Part shown: positions 17,684-27,506 of the stretch, in pieces
Numbering within the stretch: position 1 is the first letter of the stretch
How the letters are laid out: each line of letters opens with the position of its first letter
The notes under the pieces: generated by a model
Database searches by the model: none
The model's input: the letters and a program-made list of their open reading frames with translations, nothing else
What the model was told of the DNA's origin: nothing
Position numbers and translations under genes: made by a program
NCBI GenBank assembly: GCA_025355875.1
Contig: JANXYV010000162.1
Span: 1 to 47,037 of the forward strand
Origin: Prolixibacteraceae bacterium
GTDB lineage: Bacteria; Bacteroidota; Bacteroidia; Bacteroidales; Prolixibacteraceae
DNA: 47,037 nt
Reading direction: 5' to 3'

Positions 17684-18718
17684 ATGGAGTGGAAGGCTAA
17701 TCTGATGTATTTTCTGACTGCAACAGGTATTTTGAATACTTTGTTTTTGGCTGTTTTCGTGTTCACCCAAAAGTCAAGAAATCGATTCTCAAATAAAATC
17801 CTGTCGGCTATTCTGGTATTGTTTGCCATCAAAATTGGCTATGCCTCGCTCGAGCAGCAATTATGGTCGTCGGGATTTATTTACTTTTTTTATACCAACC
17901 TGGCTGTTACCGCGTATTTGTGCATCGTTCCGCTATTTATTTTCTATATCGGTTCGATCACCGACAAGGATTATAAACCAGGGATCAGGGCATATCTGTT
18001 TTTACTTCCGGCTTTTATCTTTGCCATTTCTTTGTCTGTTACCGGATTTTTATCGATTCAGGCATTTTACCTGATGCAGGTTTTCTTTATCAGCTTTTCA
18101 TTGGTCAGCGGCTACAAACTGGTAAAGCTCAGGAGGCAATTCAGGAAGAATCCTTCACCGAACCGGAAATTGATGAATTGGTTACTCATGATTCAATTCG
18201 GGATCATGGTGGTTTGGGCTACTGCATTCGGTCCGTTTGTTTATGAGTTGACTGCTTTCTATTCATTAGCCGTTTATCTGCTGATTAAAACAATTTTAGG
18301 TGACCTGAAAACCATCAATTTGGGTTGGCAAAGCAAGCCAGCGGTTTCGGAAGCCAAAATCGACCTGATCATCCGCCTGAAAGCCGTGATGGAAACCGAG
18401 AAAATCTATATGGATTCAGGCCTGACCTTGCCCAGGCTGGCTCAAAAACTATCGGTTTCACTTCATTCCTTGTCGCGTGAAATCAACAATTATTACAACC
18501 AGAATTTCACCGAATACATCAACTCTTTCCGGATTGAAGAAGCATGCAAAATGCTTTCCTCGGATATTTACGACAACCTCACCATCGAAGGAATTGCCTA
18601 CGACTGCGGATTTAATTCGCTTTCATCTTTTAATTCCGCATTTAAGAAACAAATGAATCTTACTCCCAGCCAGTTCCGGATTACGAAGAAAAACAGCCTT
18701 TCGATCAGTTACAATTGA
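17684..18718 (+). CDS. Membrane-embedded AraC-family transcription regulator
   Basis: Regulator of 344 aa with an N-terminal membrane sensor (about six or seven helices within residues 5-205) and a C-terminal AraC helix-turn-helix domain (about 235-340). The DNA-binding part shows LTLPRLAQKLSVSLHSLSRE for the first HTH and IAYDCGFNSLSSFNSAFKK for the second, the latter being the AraC signature. Such one-component proteins are common in Bacteroidota. Its signal and targets are unknown; the next gene (DUF362) is a candidate. The 285-nt region upstream (17399-17683) shows only a weak TACCTTTA box. Confidence 0.85.
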   Translation: MEWKANLMYFLTATGILNTLFLAVFVFTQKSRNRFSNKILSAILVLFAIKIGYASLEQQLWSSGFIYFFYTNLAVTAYLCIVPLFIFYIGSITDKDYKPGIRAYLFLLPAFIFAISLSVTGFLSIQAFYLMQVFFISFSLVSGYKLVKLRRQFRKNPSPNRKLMNWLLMIQFGIMVVWATAFGPFVYELTAFYSLAVYLLIKTILGDLKTINLGWQSKPAVSEAKIDLIIRLKAVMETEKIYMDSGLTLPRLAQKLSVSLHSLSREINNYYNQNFTEYINSFRIEEACKMLSSDIYDNLTIEGIAYDCGFNSLSSFNSAFKKQMNLTPSQFRITKKNSLSISYN

Positions 18719-18826
18719 TTTTTTGAGAAAACCTCTTGCAGATTTATAAATTCGTCAGTCAGGGTGAATGGCGATAGCTAATTTTGGATGTGTTTTCGTT
18801 CTATTCAATCCAAAAGCTATCCCGTC

Positions 18827-20815
18827 ATGAAACAGTTCAATTCAAAAATCAGGCTTACATTTCGCAAAATTAAAAAGAGTTATTTTTTTCTGATCATCTT
18901 AGGATTTATCTCCCTGCTATGGTTCCTCATCAGGGTCATTCCAAAACCTTCGCGTGCCGCTTATCCTTGTCAGCGAGCCGCATTCCCGATTGCATCAGCC
19001 TTTGTTCTTTGGATTGCCTGTACCTTGTTTTCGCAATCCATTTTTTCAAAAGCCAGACTGGCATTCGCAAAAGGAAATCATACGAAAGCTTTGCTTTTTT
19101 CAGCTACAGCATTCCTGGTTTTTATGATCACCATTTTTGGTTTCCAGATCAAGGATTCTGCTTACAGCGCAATCAATTTTCACCGGATTTCTGAAGAAGG
19201 AAAACAGTTATATGCCAGGAATCTGACGGATGGAACCCAGAGTATTATTGAACCGGAGGCAACGGTTGCCATTGTTCGTTCGGAGAAATCACAGGCTGCC
19301 GACATTTCGATTGAAGACATAAACCGGATGATCCATAAAGCGGTTGCAATGGCAGGTGGTTTCGATACCCTGATTCATGAAGGAGATCGTGTGGTCATCA
19401 AGCCAAATGTGATTGCCGGGCGATCGCAGGGAGCAAGTTATGGCAATGCTTTCCCGAAGGAGGCCAACGGAATCGCTACCGATTACCGGATTATTCAAGT
19501 GGTGGTAAACATGGTTCGTGAAAAAAACAAAACCGGCAAAATTGTGATGATCGAAGGTTCGGGATATGGGCTGACCAGGAAAAACATCAATGCCATCGGT
19601 TATAACAAAATCACCGGACTGGATAGCATTATTTGTCTGGATGAAAACATTGTAAAATGGTACGATACCAATTCAAAAACTTTAACCAAAGTAAGCCTGC
19701 CAAAAGGTAAAAATTTGTACTCTGCAGCAAATGTGTATTACCTGAACAAAGTATATGCTGACGCCAAGGTGTTGATTAGTCTGCCTTGCCTGAAATCACA
19801 TTTTCTGACCGGAATCACTGGCGGAATTAAAAACGTTGGCATTGGAGCGACTCCGGTTGAAATGTATGGAAATGGTCTGTCTTCTCCGGAAGATGACCAG
19901 CCTGGCCGTTGGAACCATATTCAACATGGCGACTTCTCGACTCAAACCGTTCCGTTGGATAAATGGATTCACGACTTTTATTTGTGCAAGCCAGTCAGCT
20001 ATGTCATCATGGACGGTCTGCAGGGAGCCGATTATGGTCCTTATCCGGGAAGCAACAGCTCTCATTTACTGAAAGATGTACAGAAAAATCTGAGAGTCAT
20101 TCTGGCTGGAAACGATCCGTTGGCCGTGGATGCCACCGAAGCGCTTATTGCAGGTTTCGACCCTTATCTGATTGGCCATCTTGTTTTATTGGGCAAAGAC
20201 TCCATCGGCTGTATCAACCCGGCCCGGATCAAAATAAAGGGCACCCAGCTACACGAAATTAAAACCAATTTCAGGGAAGATAACCCGGGAAAGAAATGTA
20301 AAACGACCGATTTTACTGCGCCAGCAGTGAGTCTTTCCAGGCTGGAACTGAAAGACGATCAATTGGAGATCGGGTTAAATTCGTCCGATGAAATTGCCAA
20401 AGTAGAAGTAGCATACAATGACACCATTTTGGGACCTATTGTGGTGAAGAACTTTAATGCAATTCAATACCCGATTTCAATTTCCAATCTCAATATGGAA
20501 AAAGTAGCCATCCTGGTGTATGACAAATTCCTGAATTGTACAAAGCTGAAGGCATCGTCCACAGGGATCAGGAAATTAGGAACAAGTGAAAACCTGATTA
20601 TTTATCCAAATCCGGCGAAGAATTATCTTCGGGTTGAAAATCCATTTCCGGAGAATTCTGGGGCAAAATACAGTATTTATAACTCCACAGGTCAGAAAGT
20701 CACCAACGGAAAGCTTATCAATGAAATCAATATCAACGGATTAGAAGCTGGCCGATACTTTTTAAAAGTTGCTGACCGGGAAACCGTTTTTCAGGAATCG
20801 TTTATCAAGGAATGA
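18827..20815 (+). CDS. Membrane-anchored DUF362 protein with T9SS-type C-terminal domain
   Basis: Multi-domain protein of 662 aa. Three hydrophobic helices lie near residues 20-37, 52-71 and 88-107. A DUF362 domain follows (about 165-450) with GDRVVIKPNV and PCLKSHFLTGITGGIKNVGIG, but I saw no ferredoxin-type CxxC clusters. The last 75 residues read as a type IX secretion sorting domain (IIYPNPAKNYLRVENP, YSIYNSTGQKV, GLEAGRYFLKV). The ATG at 18827 is preferred to one at 18788, since a TAATTTTG box at 18779-18786 would start the transcript after the earlier ATG. Function is unknown; the mix of inner-membrane helices and a secretion tail is odd. Confidence 0.8.
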   Translation: MKQFNSKIRLTFRKIKKSYFFLIILGFISLLWFLIRVIPKPSRAAYPCQRAAFPIASAFVLWIACTLFSQSIFSKARLAFAKGNHTKALLFSATAFLVFMITIFGFQIKDSAYSAINFHRISEEGKQLYARNLTDGTQSIIEPEATVAIVRSEKSQAADISIEDINRMIHKAVAMAGGFDTLIHEGDRVVIKPNVIAGRSQGASYGNAFPKEANGIATDYRIIQVVVNMVREKNKTGKIVMIEGSGYGLTRKNINAIGYNKITGLDSIICLDENIVKWYDTNSKTLTKVSLPKGKNLYSAANVYYLNKVYADAKVLISLPCLKSHFLTGITGGIKNVGIGATPVEMYGNGLSSPEDDQPGRWNHIQHGDFSTQTVPLDKWIHDFYLCKPVSYVIMDGLQGADYGPYPGSNSSHLLKDVQKNLRVILAGNDPLAVDATEALIAGFDPYLIGHLVLLGKDSIGCINPARIKIKGTQLHEIKTNFREDNPGKKCKTTDFTAPAVSLSRLELKDDQLEIGLNSSDEIAKVEVAYNDTILGPIVVKNFNAIQYPISISNLNMEKVAILVYDKFLNCTKLKASSTGIRKLGTSENLIIYPNPAKNYLRVENPFPENSGAKYSIYNSTGQKVTNGKLINEININGLEAGRYFLKVADRETVFQESFIKE

Positions 20816-20869
20816 TCCTATGCATTGCTGGCATTGTTAGATGGGAAACGCAGTTAGTACAAACAGGAG

Positions 20870-20899
20870 ATCCCGGTCGGAAAACGATCGGGATTTTTA
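20870..20899 (+). terminator. Rho-independent terminator after the DUF362 gene
   Basis: A 10-bp stem (ATCCCGGTCG with CGATCGGGAT, one G-U pair) with a 5-nt loop is followed by TTTTAT. It lies 54 nt after the stop. Confidence 0.8.
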
Positions 20900-21163
20900 T
20901 TATCCAGCACTGGCGCGTGTTTCCGCGCAACTATGCGATTTTTAGCGCATTTTTTTGTTCATTTTTTCATAATCTTTTTTGAGTGAATATTTTTCATTAA
21001 ATTGCTCTTCTTTTTTTCATATTTAGTTTGGTTATTATCAGAAGTTTGAAGAATCCTATCAGCAATTCATTGATATAAGGAAATCTTTGGTATACCCTTT
21101 GGTGTATTCGCTGCTCTCATTTGTGAACACGAACAATTATTTGGAATACATAAGAAATTCAAC
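20900..21163. other. Intergenic region upstream of the large lipoprotein
   Basis: No gene seen. A small second hairpin (ATGCG and CGCAT, then seven T) at about 20933-20957 may back up the preceding terminator. A TTAGTTTG near 21025-21032 misses the TAnnTTTG consensus by one base, so the promoter of the lipoprotein gene is not resolved. Confidence 0.45.
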
Positions 21164-23218
21164 ATGAAACGATTTATAATCATGATTTGGACTGTATTGC
21201 TGCTTATTCTGTTGAATAGCTGCAATATGAGCAACCTGGATTTTAGTAAGCTCTCGGAAGAAGCAAATCTGAACCCTTCGCTGGTTGCCCCATTAGCTAA
21301 AGCAAATATTACCGGTTGGGATTTATTTAAATCAGCCTATAAAGAACAAGGTTCCAATGGAGTGGTCAGGCTGGTTTATACCCAAAATGATTTGATTAAA
21401 TACAATGTTCACGATCTGATGAACCTTCCGGCGCAACAGAAATTCTCTTCGATCGGGAAAGAATTGGGTGAAATTTCTCCCGGAGATGTGTCCATAAGCA
21501 GGGCAGTTTCGCTCTCCGAATTGATTACCCAGCTGGGTGGCGGAATTAAGGATAACGAACAAAACAATGGCACGAATGCCATCTTCCCGGCATACTCATA
21601 CACAGGGTCTGAAGTTCGTTTCAGCCTGGATCCGATAACTGAATACACTTCAATTACCTTGAGTAGCGGAACAATAGAAATTACGCTCGAAAACAAGTTA
21701 AAGATACCTGTGACCATCATTGGGAGCCTTTTCGATACCGGCAATAACCGCAAAATCATGGACTTTTCTTTTACCAACATTCTGTCTGGCACATCGTCAA
21801 AAGAATCGCTCAGCCTGGTCGGCCTTCAGCTTTCAAATAAGGTTGAATTTAGACTGTCGTCGTTCCAGACTCCAGGATCAGAAACCGAAGTACCGATTAA
21901 TTTGAGCGATTATCTCAAAGTTACGTTTGACTTAAAAAATCTAAAAATTTCCTCTGGGAATGTAATGGTTAAACCTCAGATTCTTGAGGCAACTTCCGGC
22001 ACATTTGGTTTTGTTTTTCCTGAATCGGATATGAAAGCTTTTTCAGCCGTGTTGAAGAAAGGAACGATCAGTATCAAAACGGTCAACTCATCAAAGCTGA
22101 ATGGAACGATTAATCTGGTGCTGAACGAAATGAAAAGGAACGGCGCTGCAATTCAGGCAAATATTCCTTTAAATGGAAGCTCAACTTCTATTGATCTTAC
22201 CGGTGCAGAAATCAACTTTTCCTCGGATCCTTTAAATCCATTTAACCAGATTCCATATACCTATTCTGTTCAGGTTGATAATTCGGGAGGATATATCAAT
22301 TTTGCCTCAACCGATATGCTAAAAATGGATATTAGCCTGGATGGACTTGATTTTCAGTCACTCAACGGCGATTTTGGTTCACGAAAAATGCAGATCGATC
22401 CGGGCAATTTTGTCCTGGATGTATTACAAAAACTTGGTGGTGATTTTGTTGTGGCTAATCCAGCGCTTTCATTAATCCTTCATAACTCCATCGGAATGCC
22501 CGCTGAAGTCAGTCTGAACATGAAAGCTTCAAGTAAGTCTGGTCGGACTGGAACCCTGCAACGTAATCCGGGCAGCTTCAACATTCCGGTTCCTGCTGAT
22601 ATTCAGGCAGGGACAGCGACCGCAACGGTTGAATATAATAGGCAGAATTCCAATATCATCGATTTCATGGCACTTCCACCAAACAGTACAATTTCGTACA
22701 ATGGGGAAATTGATTTTAATAAAGGAAATGTCGTTACTCCACTCAATCCAAATTTCCTGAATTCTGCATCCGCTTTTTCAATCGATCTGGCCCTGGATAT
22801 TCCGATGGAGCTGAAAATCAGCACCCTGTCGTTTAACGACACCACTTCAATCACAGGGAGCAGTTTTAATAAGGTTGAAAGTGCCGAATTGACGATCAGT
22901 GCCAGTAACGGGATTCCGCTAGACCTGGATATGCAGTTGTTTTTTGTAGATACCATTTCAAAAAGACAATACGGAACTTCAAAGAGTGTTAAGATTTTGT
23001 CGGCGGCACAAATAAGCGCTGCAGGCGAATATATTCCCGTACAATCGACGCAAATCTTTTCCCTTGATCAGAGTGAAATGGTCAATCTCCGCAAAGCGAA
23101 CGGGGTTGTTTTTTCCGGAACAGTTATATCTCCTGCCGGAAAGGATAAAGCGGTCTCCATTCTATCAACCAGTAAAATAGACCTGAAAGTGGTAATGAAG
23201 TCAAAAATCAATCTGTAA
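21164..23218 (+). CDS. Large beta-rich lipoprotein of unknown function
   Basis: I do not recognise the family. The protein is 684 aa with a lipoprotein signal ending at Cys20 (LLNSC), so it should be anchored in the outer membrane. The rest is soluble, rich in S, T, N and alternating hydrophobic residues, and has several repeats of a sandwich-like pattern (for example GTISIKTVNSSKLNGTINL and related stretches), suggesting tandem Ig-like or beta-sandwich modules. No enzymatic motif is seen. The DUF5723 outer-membrane gene starts 10 nt after its stop, so the two probably act together at the surface or on the inner leaflet. Confidence 0.75.
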   Translation: MKRFIIMIWTVLLLILLNSCNMSNLDFSKLSEEANLNPSLVAPLAKANITGWDLFKSAYKEQGSNGVVRLVYTQNDLIKYNVHDLMNLPAQQKFSSIGKELGEISPGDVSISRAVSLSELITQLGGGIKDNEQNNGTNAIFPAYSYTGSEVRFSLDPITEYTSITLSSGTIEITLENKLKIPVTIIGSLFDTGNNRKIMDFSFTNILSGTSSKESLSLVGLQLSNKVEFRLSSFQTPGSETEVPINLSDYLKVTFDLKNLKISSGNVMVKPQILEATSGTFGFVFPESDMKAFSAVLKKGTISIKTVNSSKLNGTINLVLNEMKRNGAAIQANIPLNGSSTSIDLTGAEINFSSDPLNPFNQIPYTYSVQVDNSGGYINFASTDMLKMDISLDGLDFQSLNGDFGSRKMQIDPGNFVLDVLQKLGGDFVVANPALSLILHNSIGMPAEVSLNMKASSKSGRTGTLQRNPGSFNIPVPADIQAGTATATVEYNRQNSNIIDFMALPPNSTISYNGEIDFNKGNVVTPLNPNFLNSASAFSIDLALDIPMELKISTLSFNDTTSITGSSFNKVESAELTISASNGIPLDLDMQLFFVDTISKRQYGTSKSVKILSAAQISAAGEYIPVQSTQIFSLDQSEMVNLRKANGVVFSGTVISPAGKDKAVSILSTSKIDLKVVMKSKINL

Positions 23219-23228
23219 TAGGACTAAA

Positions 23229-24650
23229 ATGAAAAATTTTCAAACTAAAATATTTCTTGCTGTTCTGATTCTTGGGTCAGCAATACCGACCCTGTTTGCT
23301 CAGGAAATTCCAACGCTCCAGTTTATGAAGGGATTGTCTCAGTCCGACCTTTTTAATCCGGCTTTGCACAACGATTCGACGAAATGGGTAGTCGGCCTTC
23401 CCGTATTATCCGGAGCGAATTATAGTTTTAACAGCGATTTTGCGACCGACAAATTGCTCCATAAAGGAACTGGAGCTTTATCCGATTCCCTGGTTCTTGA
23501 TCTGGAGAAGTTCCAGGCTTCCTTAAGAAGTTCAAATACAATTCAGCAGCAATTCAGCGTTCCATATTTTTATCTCGGTTATCACTTAAAGAAGTCTTTT
23601 TTCAGTCTGGTGATTTCCGAAAAAGCATCGGCCAATCTGACTTTCAATAAAAGCCTGATTACCTTTCTGAAAGACGGCAATGCTTCATATATCGGGCAAA
23701 ATGTCGACCTCGGCAACTTGAAAGTGGACGCTCTTCAGTATAGCGAATTTGCATTTTGTTATTCAACCAGTTTGCTGAAAGATAAGTTAACTCTTGGCCT
23801 GAGGGCAAAGGCTTTGTTTGGAAAATTTGCCCTGCAAACAGAAAAGATGGATATTCAGGTGGAAACCGCACCCGATGCTTCGTATGTGAATTTGAAGTCG
23901 GATATGAAAATCAACTTATCGGCGCCAATATCGGTTGAATATGATCAGGATGGCTATTTTTCAGCCATGAAAGGCACTCATATTTCTGGCGTGAATTACA
24001 TGACCCAAACCGGGAACATGGGTTTTGCCATCGATTTTGGAGCCGTCTACAAGCTCACTCCAAAGTTATTGCTATCGGGAAGTATTATCGATCTGGGAAA
24101 GATCTCATTTAAAAATAGTGTCCTCAACCTGGACCACAGCTCGACCTACCAGTGGACAGGTATCGATTTTTCAAAATCGATTGACAACACAAGCGCTGGC
24201 TATATCAAACCTTCTGATTTAATTGATGCCGAGACGACCAAATTGAAAGATTCCTTCCGTCCGAAGAATACAGAGTTCAGTACTGAACCTTTTAAGATGA
24301 CCATTCCGACGAAAATATTTCTGGGAGGGACCTATGACATAACCAGCCGTTTCAATATGGGATTGCTCGACCGGTTATACAAGTACGGCGATTATAGCCA
24401 GAATTCAGTGACCTTATCGGCAAATGCCCTGTTGGGAAAGATCTTCAGCCTGACCGGCAGTTATTCGATGATTGGAAATTCATCCACTAACCTTGGGCTT
24501 GGCATGGCTCTGAGGCTTGGCGCTGTGCAGATTTACTTTGTGAACGACAATGTACTGGCTTTTGTGAATCCATCCAATGTGGAAGTTGCCAATCTCCGTT
24601 TCGGGATTAATTTGCTGTTCAGCGGGAAAAGCAAAGTGGCCGTTAATTAA
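23229..24650 (+). CDS. DUF5723-type outer-membrane beta-barrel protein
   Basis: Probable outer-membrane barrel, 473 aa. A signal peptide covers about residues 1-25 (ending PTLFAQ). The opening after it (LFNPALHNDSTKW, VVGLPVLSG, NYSFNSDF) matches the DUF5723 pattern of Bacteroidota barrels. Alternating strands continue to a C-terminal strand ending NLRFGINLLFSGK. Its function is unknown. It is co-transcribed with the large lipoprotein before it. The convergent kinase gene ends 9 nt away, without an obvious terminator. Confidence 0.72.
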   Translation: MKNFQTKIFLAVLILGSAIPTLFAQEIPTLQFMKGLSQSDLFNPALHNDSTKWVVGLPVLSGANYSFNSDFATDKLLHKGTGALSDSLVLDLEKFQASLRSSNTIQQQFSVPYFYLGYHLKKSFFSLVISEKASANLTFNKSLITFLKDGNASYIGQNVDLGNLKVDALQYSEFAFCYSTSLLKDKLTLGLRAKALFGKFALQTEKMDIQVETAPDASYVNLKSDMKINLSAPISVEYDQDGYFSAMKGTHISGVNYMTQTGNMGFAIDFGAVYKLTPKLLLSGSIIDLGKISFKNSVLNLDHSSTYQWTGIDFSKSIDNTSAGYIKPSDLIDAETTKLKDSFRPKNTEFSTEPFKMTIPTKIFLGGTYDITSRFNMGLLDRLYKYGDYSQNSVTLSANALLGKIFSLTGSYSMIGNSSTNLGLGMALRLGAVQIYFVNDNVLAFVNPSNVEVANLRFGINLLFSGKSKVAVN

Positions 24651-24659
24651 GCTTTATAT

Positions 24660-26009
24660 TTACAAAATCATCCGGAACACAGTTTCCTTGCCTGGAACAG
24701 AGCGAACCTGAAGACTTCCGCCGTGAAGTCTCATGATTTGCCTTGACAAGCTGAGCCCGATCCCTGAACCGCTTTCGCGGGTAGTAAAGAACGGCACAAA
24801 AACCTGCTCTAAAATCTCTTGCGGAATTCCCGGCCCGTTATCGATCACACTGATTTCCGGATGCCTGTTGGCTGAATATTGCGCTGAAACATGAATACTT
24901 CCTTCAGTCTGATTGACCATTGCTTCCAATCCGTTTTTCATCAGGTTTAGCAGTACCTGTGAAATGAGGTTTTCATCTGCAAATAGTTCCAGTTCCGGAG
25001 GAACGATCGTGAATTTCAGATTAATCTTCCGGCTGTTTTCCAGAGCAAAAAACAGCACTTTGATCCGTTCGAACAGTTCGCTGATCCGGAATGCTTTTAT
25101 GTTAGGTTTCGGCAAGCGGGTCAGTTTGCGGTATGACTCGACAAACAACATCAATCCATTTCCTTGTTCCTTGATCACATTCAGTCCGCGAATGGTGGTT
25201 TCAATGGTTTTCTCATCCATTTCTGCCGGAAGTACGGGTCGTCCGTCGATGGTAAAATACTTGGTCAGGCTTTCCGACAGGGAAGTGATGGGCGCAATGG
25301 AATTCATAATTTCGTGCATGAGAACACGGATAAGCTTCATCCAGGAGTCCAGCTCTTTTTCGTCCAGTTCATTTCGGATGTCCTGAACTGAAAGGAGCGT
25401 CAGTTCGTTGTCCGGTGTTTTAAAGGGTACCGCTTTCAGCGAAAGCTCAATCGTGCCCCGTTCCGACGACATCGAAACCAATTTCTGCTCAAATGGTTTG
25501 ATTACCTGGACTGCATGAAAGAGGTTCCGGTTAATCCGCTCCAATTGGTTGATGTGCGTGAACACTTCGACGCCTAACATTCTTTTTGCCGCTGAATTGG
25601 CATGAAGCACAAATCCTTTTGAATTGCAGGTCACAATTCCGGTCGCTACGTGTTCAAGCAAGGTTTGAAAATACTGTTCACGTTGCTGGTTCTCAATCTT
25701 CAGCCGCTGAATCTGTTCATTCACTTTATTCAGGCCCAGATATAACTCGCGGATCGGTTTACCTGAGATATTGGTCGGAAATTGAAGTGACGAATCATTG
25801 TTTCGAATGGATTCAAGAAAATAATTCATTTTCCGGTTGGTGTTGTTCAGGTATTGGATGAGCATGAAAACCATCGGAATTTCCAGAATCAGGCAAATTG
25901 AGCCGAAAAAAACCAGGCTGCCGGTGAAAGCCAGGCTGGCCAGCAACGCAAATGATACGATCAGGAGCACCCTGGATATAATTTGGAAATAGAGGTTTTT
26001 GCTGATCAT
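24660..26009 (-). CDS. NtrB/AtoS-like sensor histidine kinase
   Basis: Membrane sensor kinase, 449 aa. Two adjoining helices (about residues 11-28 and 31-52) are followed by a HAMP-like linker, a PAS domain (about 108-210) and the kinase core. The phosphoacceptor is His232 in VLMHEIMNSIAPITSL. The ATPase part has LLNLMKNGLEAM, DNGPGIPQ and GSGIGLSLSRQIM. No sizeable periplasmic domain exists, so the signal is probably sensed in the membrane or by the PAS domain. The start overlaps the stop of the sigma-54 regulator by 4 nt (ATGA), so the two are translationally coupled partners. Confidence 0.92.
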   Translation of the reverse strand: MISKNLYFQIISRVLLIVSFALLASLAFTGSLVFFGSICLILEIPMVFMLIQYLNNTNRKMNYFLESIRNNDSSLQFPTNISGKPIRELYLGLNKVNEQIQRLKIENQQREQYFQTLLEHVATGIVTCNSKGFVLHANSAAKRMLGVEVFTHINQLERINRNLFHAVQVIKPFEQKLVSMSSERGTIELSLKAVPFKTPDNELTLLSVQDIRNELDEKELDSWMKLIRVLMHEIMNSIAPITSLSESLTKYFTIDGRPVLPAEMDEKTIETTIRGLNVIKEQGNGLMLFVESYRKLTRLPKPNIKAFRISELFERIKVLFFALENSRKINLKFTIVPPELELFADENLISQVLLNLMKNGLEAMVNQTEGSIHVSAQYSANRHPEISVIDNGPGIPQEILEQVFVPFFTTRESGSGIGLSLSRQIMRLHGGSLQVRSVPGKETVFRMIL

Positions 26010-27370
26010 TGCCCCGACTTTTTAATTTTGTTGTAAAGTGTCTGGCGGGTAATTCCCAGTTGATCGGCGGCTGCGCTCAGGTTGCCGCCACTTTTTTCGA
26101 TTGCTTTTTCGATCATCCGTTTTTCCATTTCTTCGAGTGTCGTTTCGTCTGAACTATTTTTTTCTGAAGCGATGGGTCGTATGAAGAAATCTTCCGGTTT
26201 CAGCACATTATTTTCGCTCAGGATGACCGCTTTCTCGATGGTATGCTGCAATTCGCGGATATTTCCCGGCCAGGAATATTTCAGAAGTTTATCCTGAGCC
26301 TGCTGATTGATTTTCAACTCAGGTTTATGGTATTTCGAGGAATATTTTTTCAGGAAGAATTCGGCCAGTACAGGAATATCGTTTCCCCGTTCGCGCAAGG
26401 GCGGAACTTCAATCTGGATGGTATTGATGCGGTAAAGCAGGTCTTCGCGGAAAAGGCCGTCGCGAACCATATTCCCGAGGTTTTTGTTAGTGGCGCAAAT
26501 CAGACGGATGTCGACTGCTACGGTTTGATTTGACCCAATGCGCGAGATTTGCCGGTTTTGTATGGCCGCCAGCAATTTTGCCTGAAGGTGGAACGAAAGG
26601 TTTCCGATTTCGTCGAGGAAAAGGCTGCCTTTGTCGGCCACCTCAAATTTCCCGGGCCGGTTTTCGCGCGCATCGGTAAAAGCTCCTTTCACATGACCAA
26701 AAAGTTCGCTTTCGAAGAGGGTTTCGGTGATGGCGCCCATGTCCACACTGACTAGTACTTCTTCGCTTCGGTTCGACAGCCGGTGGATTTCCTGGGCGAT
26801 CAGCTCTTTGCCGGTACCATTTTCGCCGGTAATCAGCACATTGGCATCGGTTTTGGCTACTTTCCTGACCAGGTTTAAAACATTCATCAACTGCGGCGAT
26901 GAACCGATAATGGCTCTTTGTTCGCGATTCAGTTCAGTTTTCAGGCTCTTTTCCTTCTCTTTCAAACTGGTCACCTCTTTCCTGGATAAGTTGAGCTGAA
27001 GGGCCGATTTCAGGGTGGCCAGTAATTTGGCATTATCCCAGGGTTTCAACACAAAATCAGTTGCTCCGTTTTTCAGGGCTTTCACGGTCAGTTCCACATC
27101 GCCATAAGCCGTGATCATCACTACCGAAATCTCAGGATTGGTTTCCTTGATGCGGCTAAGCCAGTAAATGCCTTCATTTCCGGTGTTAATCCCTGCATTA
27201 AAATTCATATCCAGAACCACCAGGTTGTAGTCACCTTTTCGCAGTTCGGCCGGTATTTGGTTCGGATCTGAAAGTGTGGTAACCGTTTGAAATTCGGAGT
27301 GCAGCAGTATTTCCAGTGCACTCAGGATACTTTTATTGTCGTCAACAATCAGGAGATTACCTTTTGCCAT
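26006..27370 (-). CDS. Sigma-54-dependent response regulator (NtrC family)
   Basis: Transcription activator of 454 aa. The receiver domain has Asp10, Asp11, the phosphoacceptor Asp54 (VVLDMNF), Thr87 and Lys109. The AAA+ domain has GENGTGKE (182-189), the sigma-54 contact loop GAFTDA (229-234; GAFTGA in the classical form) and Walker B LFLDEI. A Fis-type helix-turn-helix is at the end (AAADQLGITRQTLYNKIKK). The ATG at 27370 is chosen over an upstream TTG, since it starts right before the receiver domain. It faces the TolC gene, whose upstream region carries a sigma-54 promoter and a dyad that it probably binds. Confidence 0.95.
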   Translation of the reverse strand: MAKGNLLIVDDNKSILSALEILLHSEFQTVTTLSDPNQIPAELRKGDYNLVVLDMNFNAGINTGNEGIYWLSRIKETNPEISVVMITAYGDVELTVKALKNGATDFVLKPWDNAKLLATLKSALQLNLSRKEVTSLKEKEKSLKTELNREQRAIIGSSPQLMNVLNLVRKVAKTDANVLITGENGTGKELIAQEIHRLSNRSEEVLVSVDMGAITETLFESELFGHVKGAFTDARENRPGKFEVADKGSLFLDEIGNLSFHLQAKLLAAIQNRQISRIGSNQTVAVDIRLICATNKNLGNMVRDGLFREDLLYRINTIQIEVPPLRERGNDIPVLAEFFLKKYSSKYHKPELKINQQAQDKLLKYSWPGNIRELQHTIEKAVILSENNVLKPEDFFIRPIASEKNSSDETTLEEMEKRMIEKAIEKSGGNLSAAADQLGITRQTLYNKIKKSGQ

Positions 27371-27425
27371 TTTTTGATTAAAGGTAAACTTCTGAAATCC
27401 AAAAATCAATAGCCTGTAAATATTT

Positions 27426-27443
27426 TTGACAGTCGCATGTCAA
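27426..27443. promoter_or_regulatory. Dyad upstream of the sigma-54 promoter, candidate activator site
   Basis: TTGACA and TGTCAA arms (6 bp each, 6-nt gap) form a perfect inverted repeat about 65 bp upstream of the -24 element. Position and symmetry fit an enhancer for the NtrC-type regulator encoded on the other side. Only one copy was seen. Confidence 0.5.
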
Positions 27444-27506
27444 TTATTTTTACCTGAAGATGGTGCACAGAATATTACACCTCTGGAATACAGTATCATA
27501 CAATTC

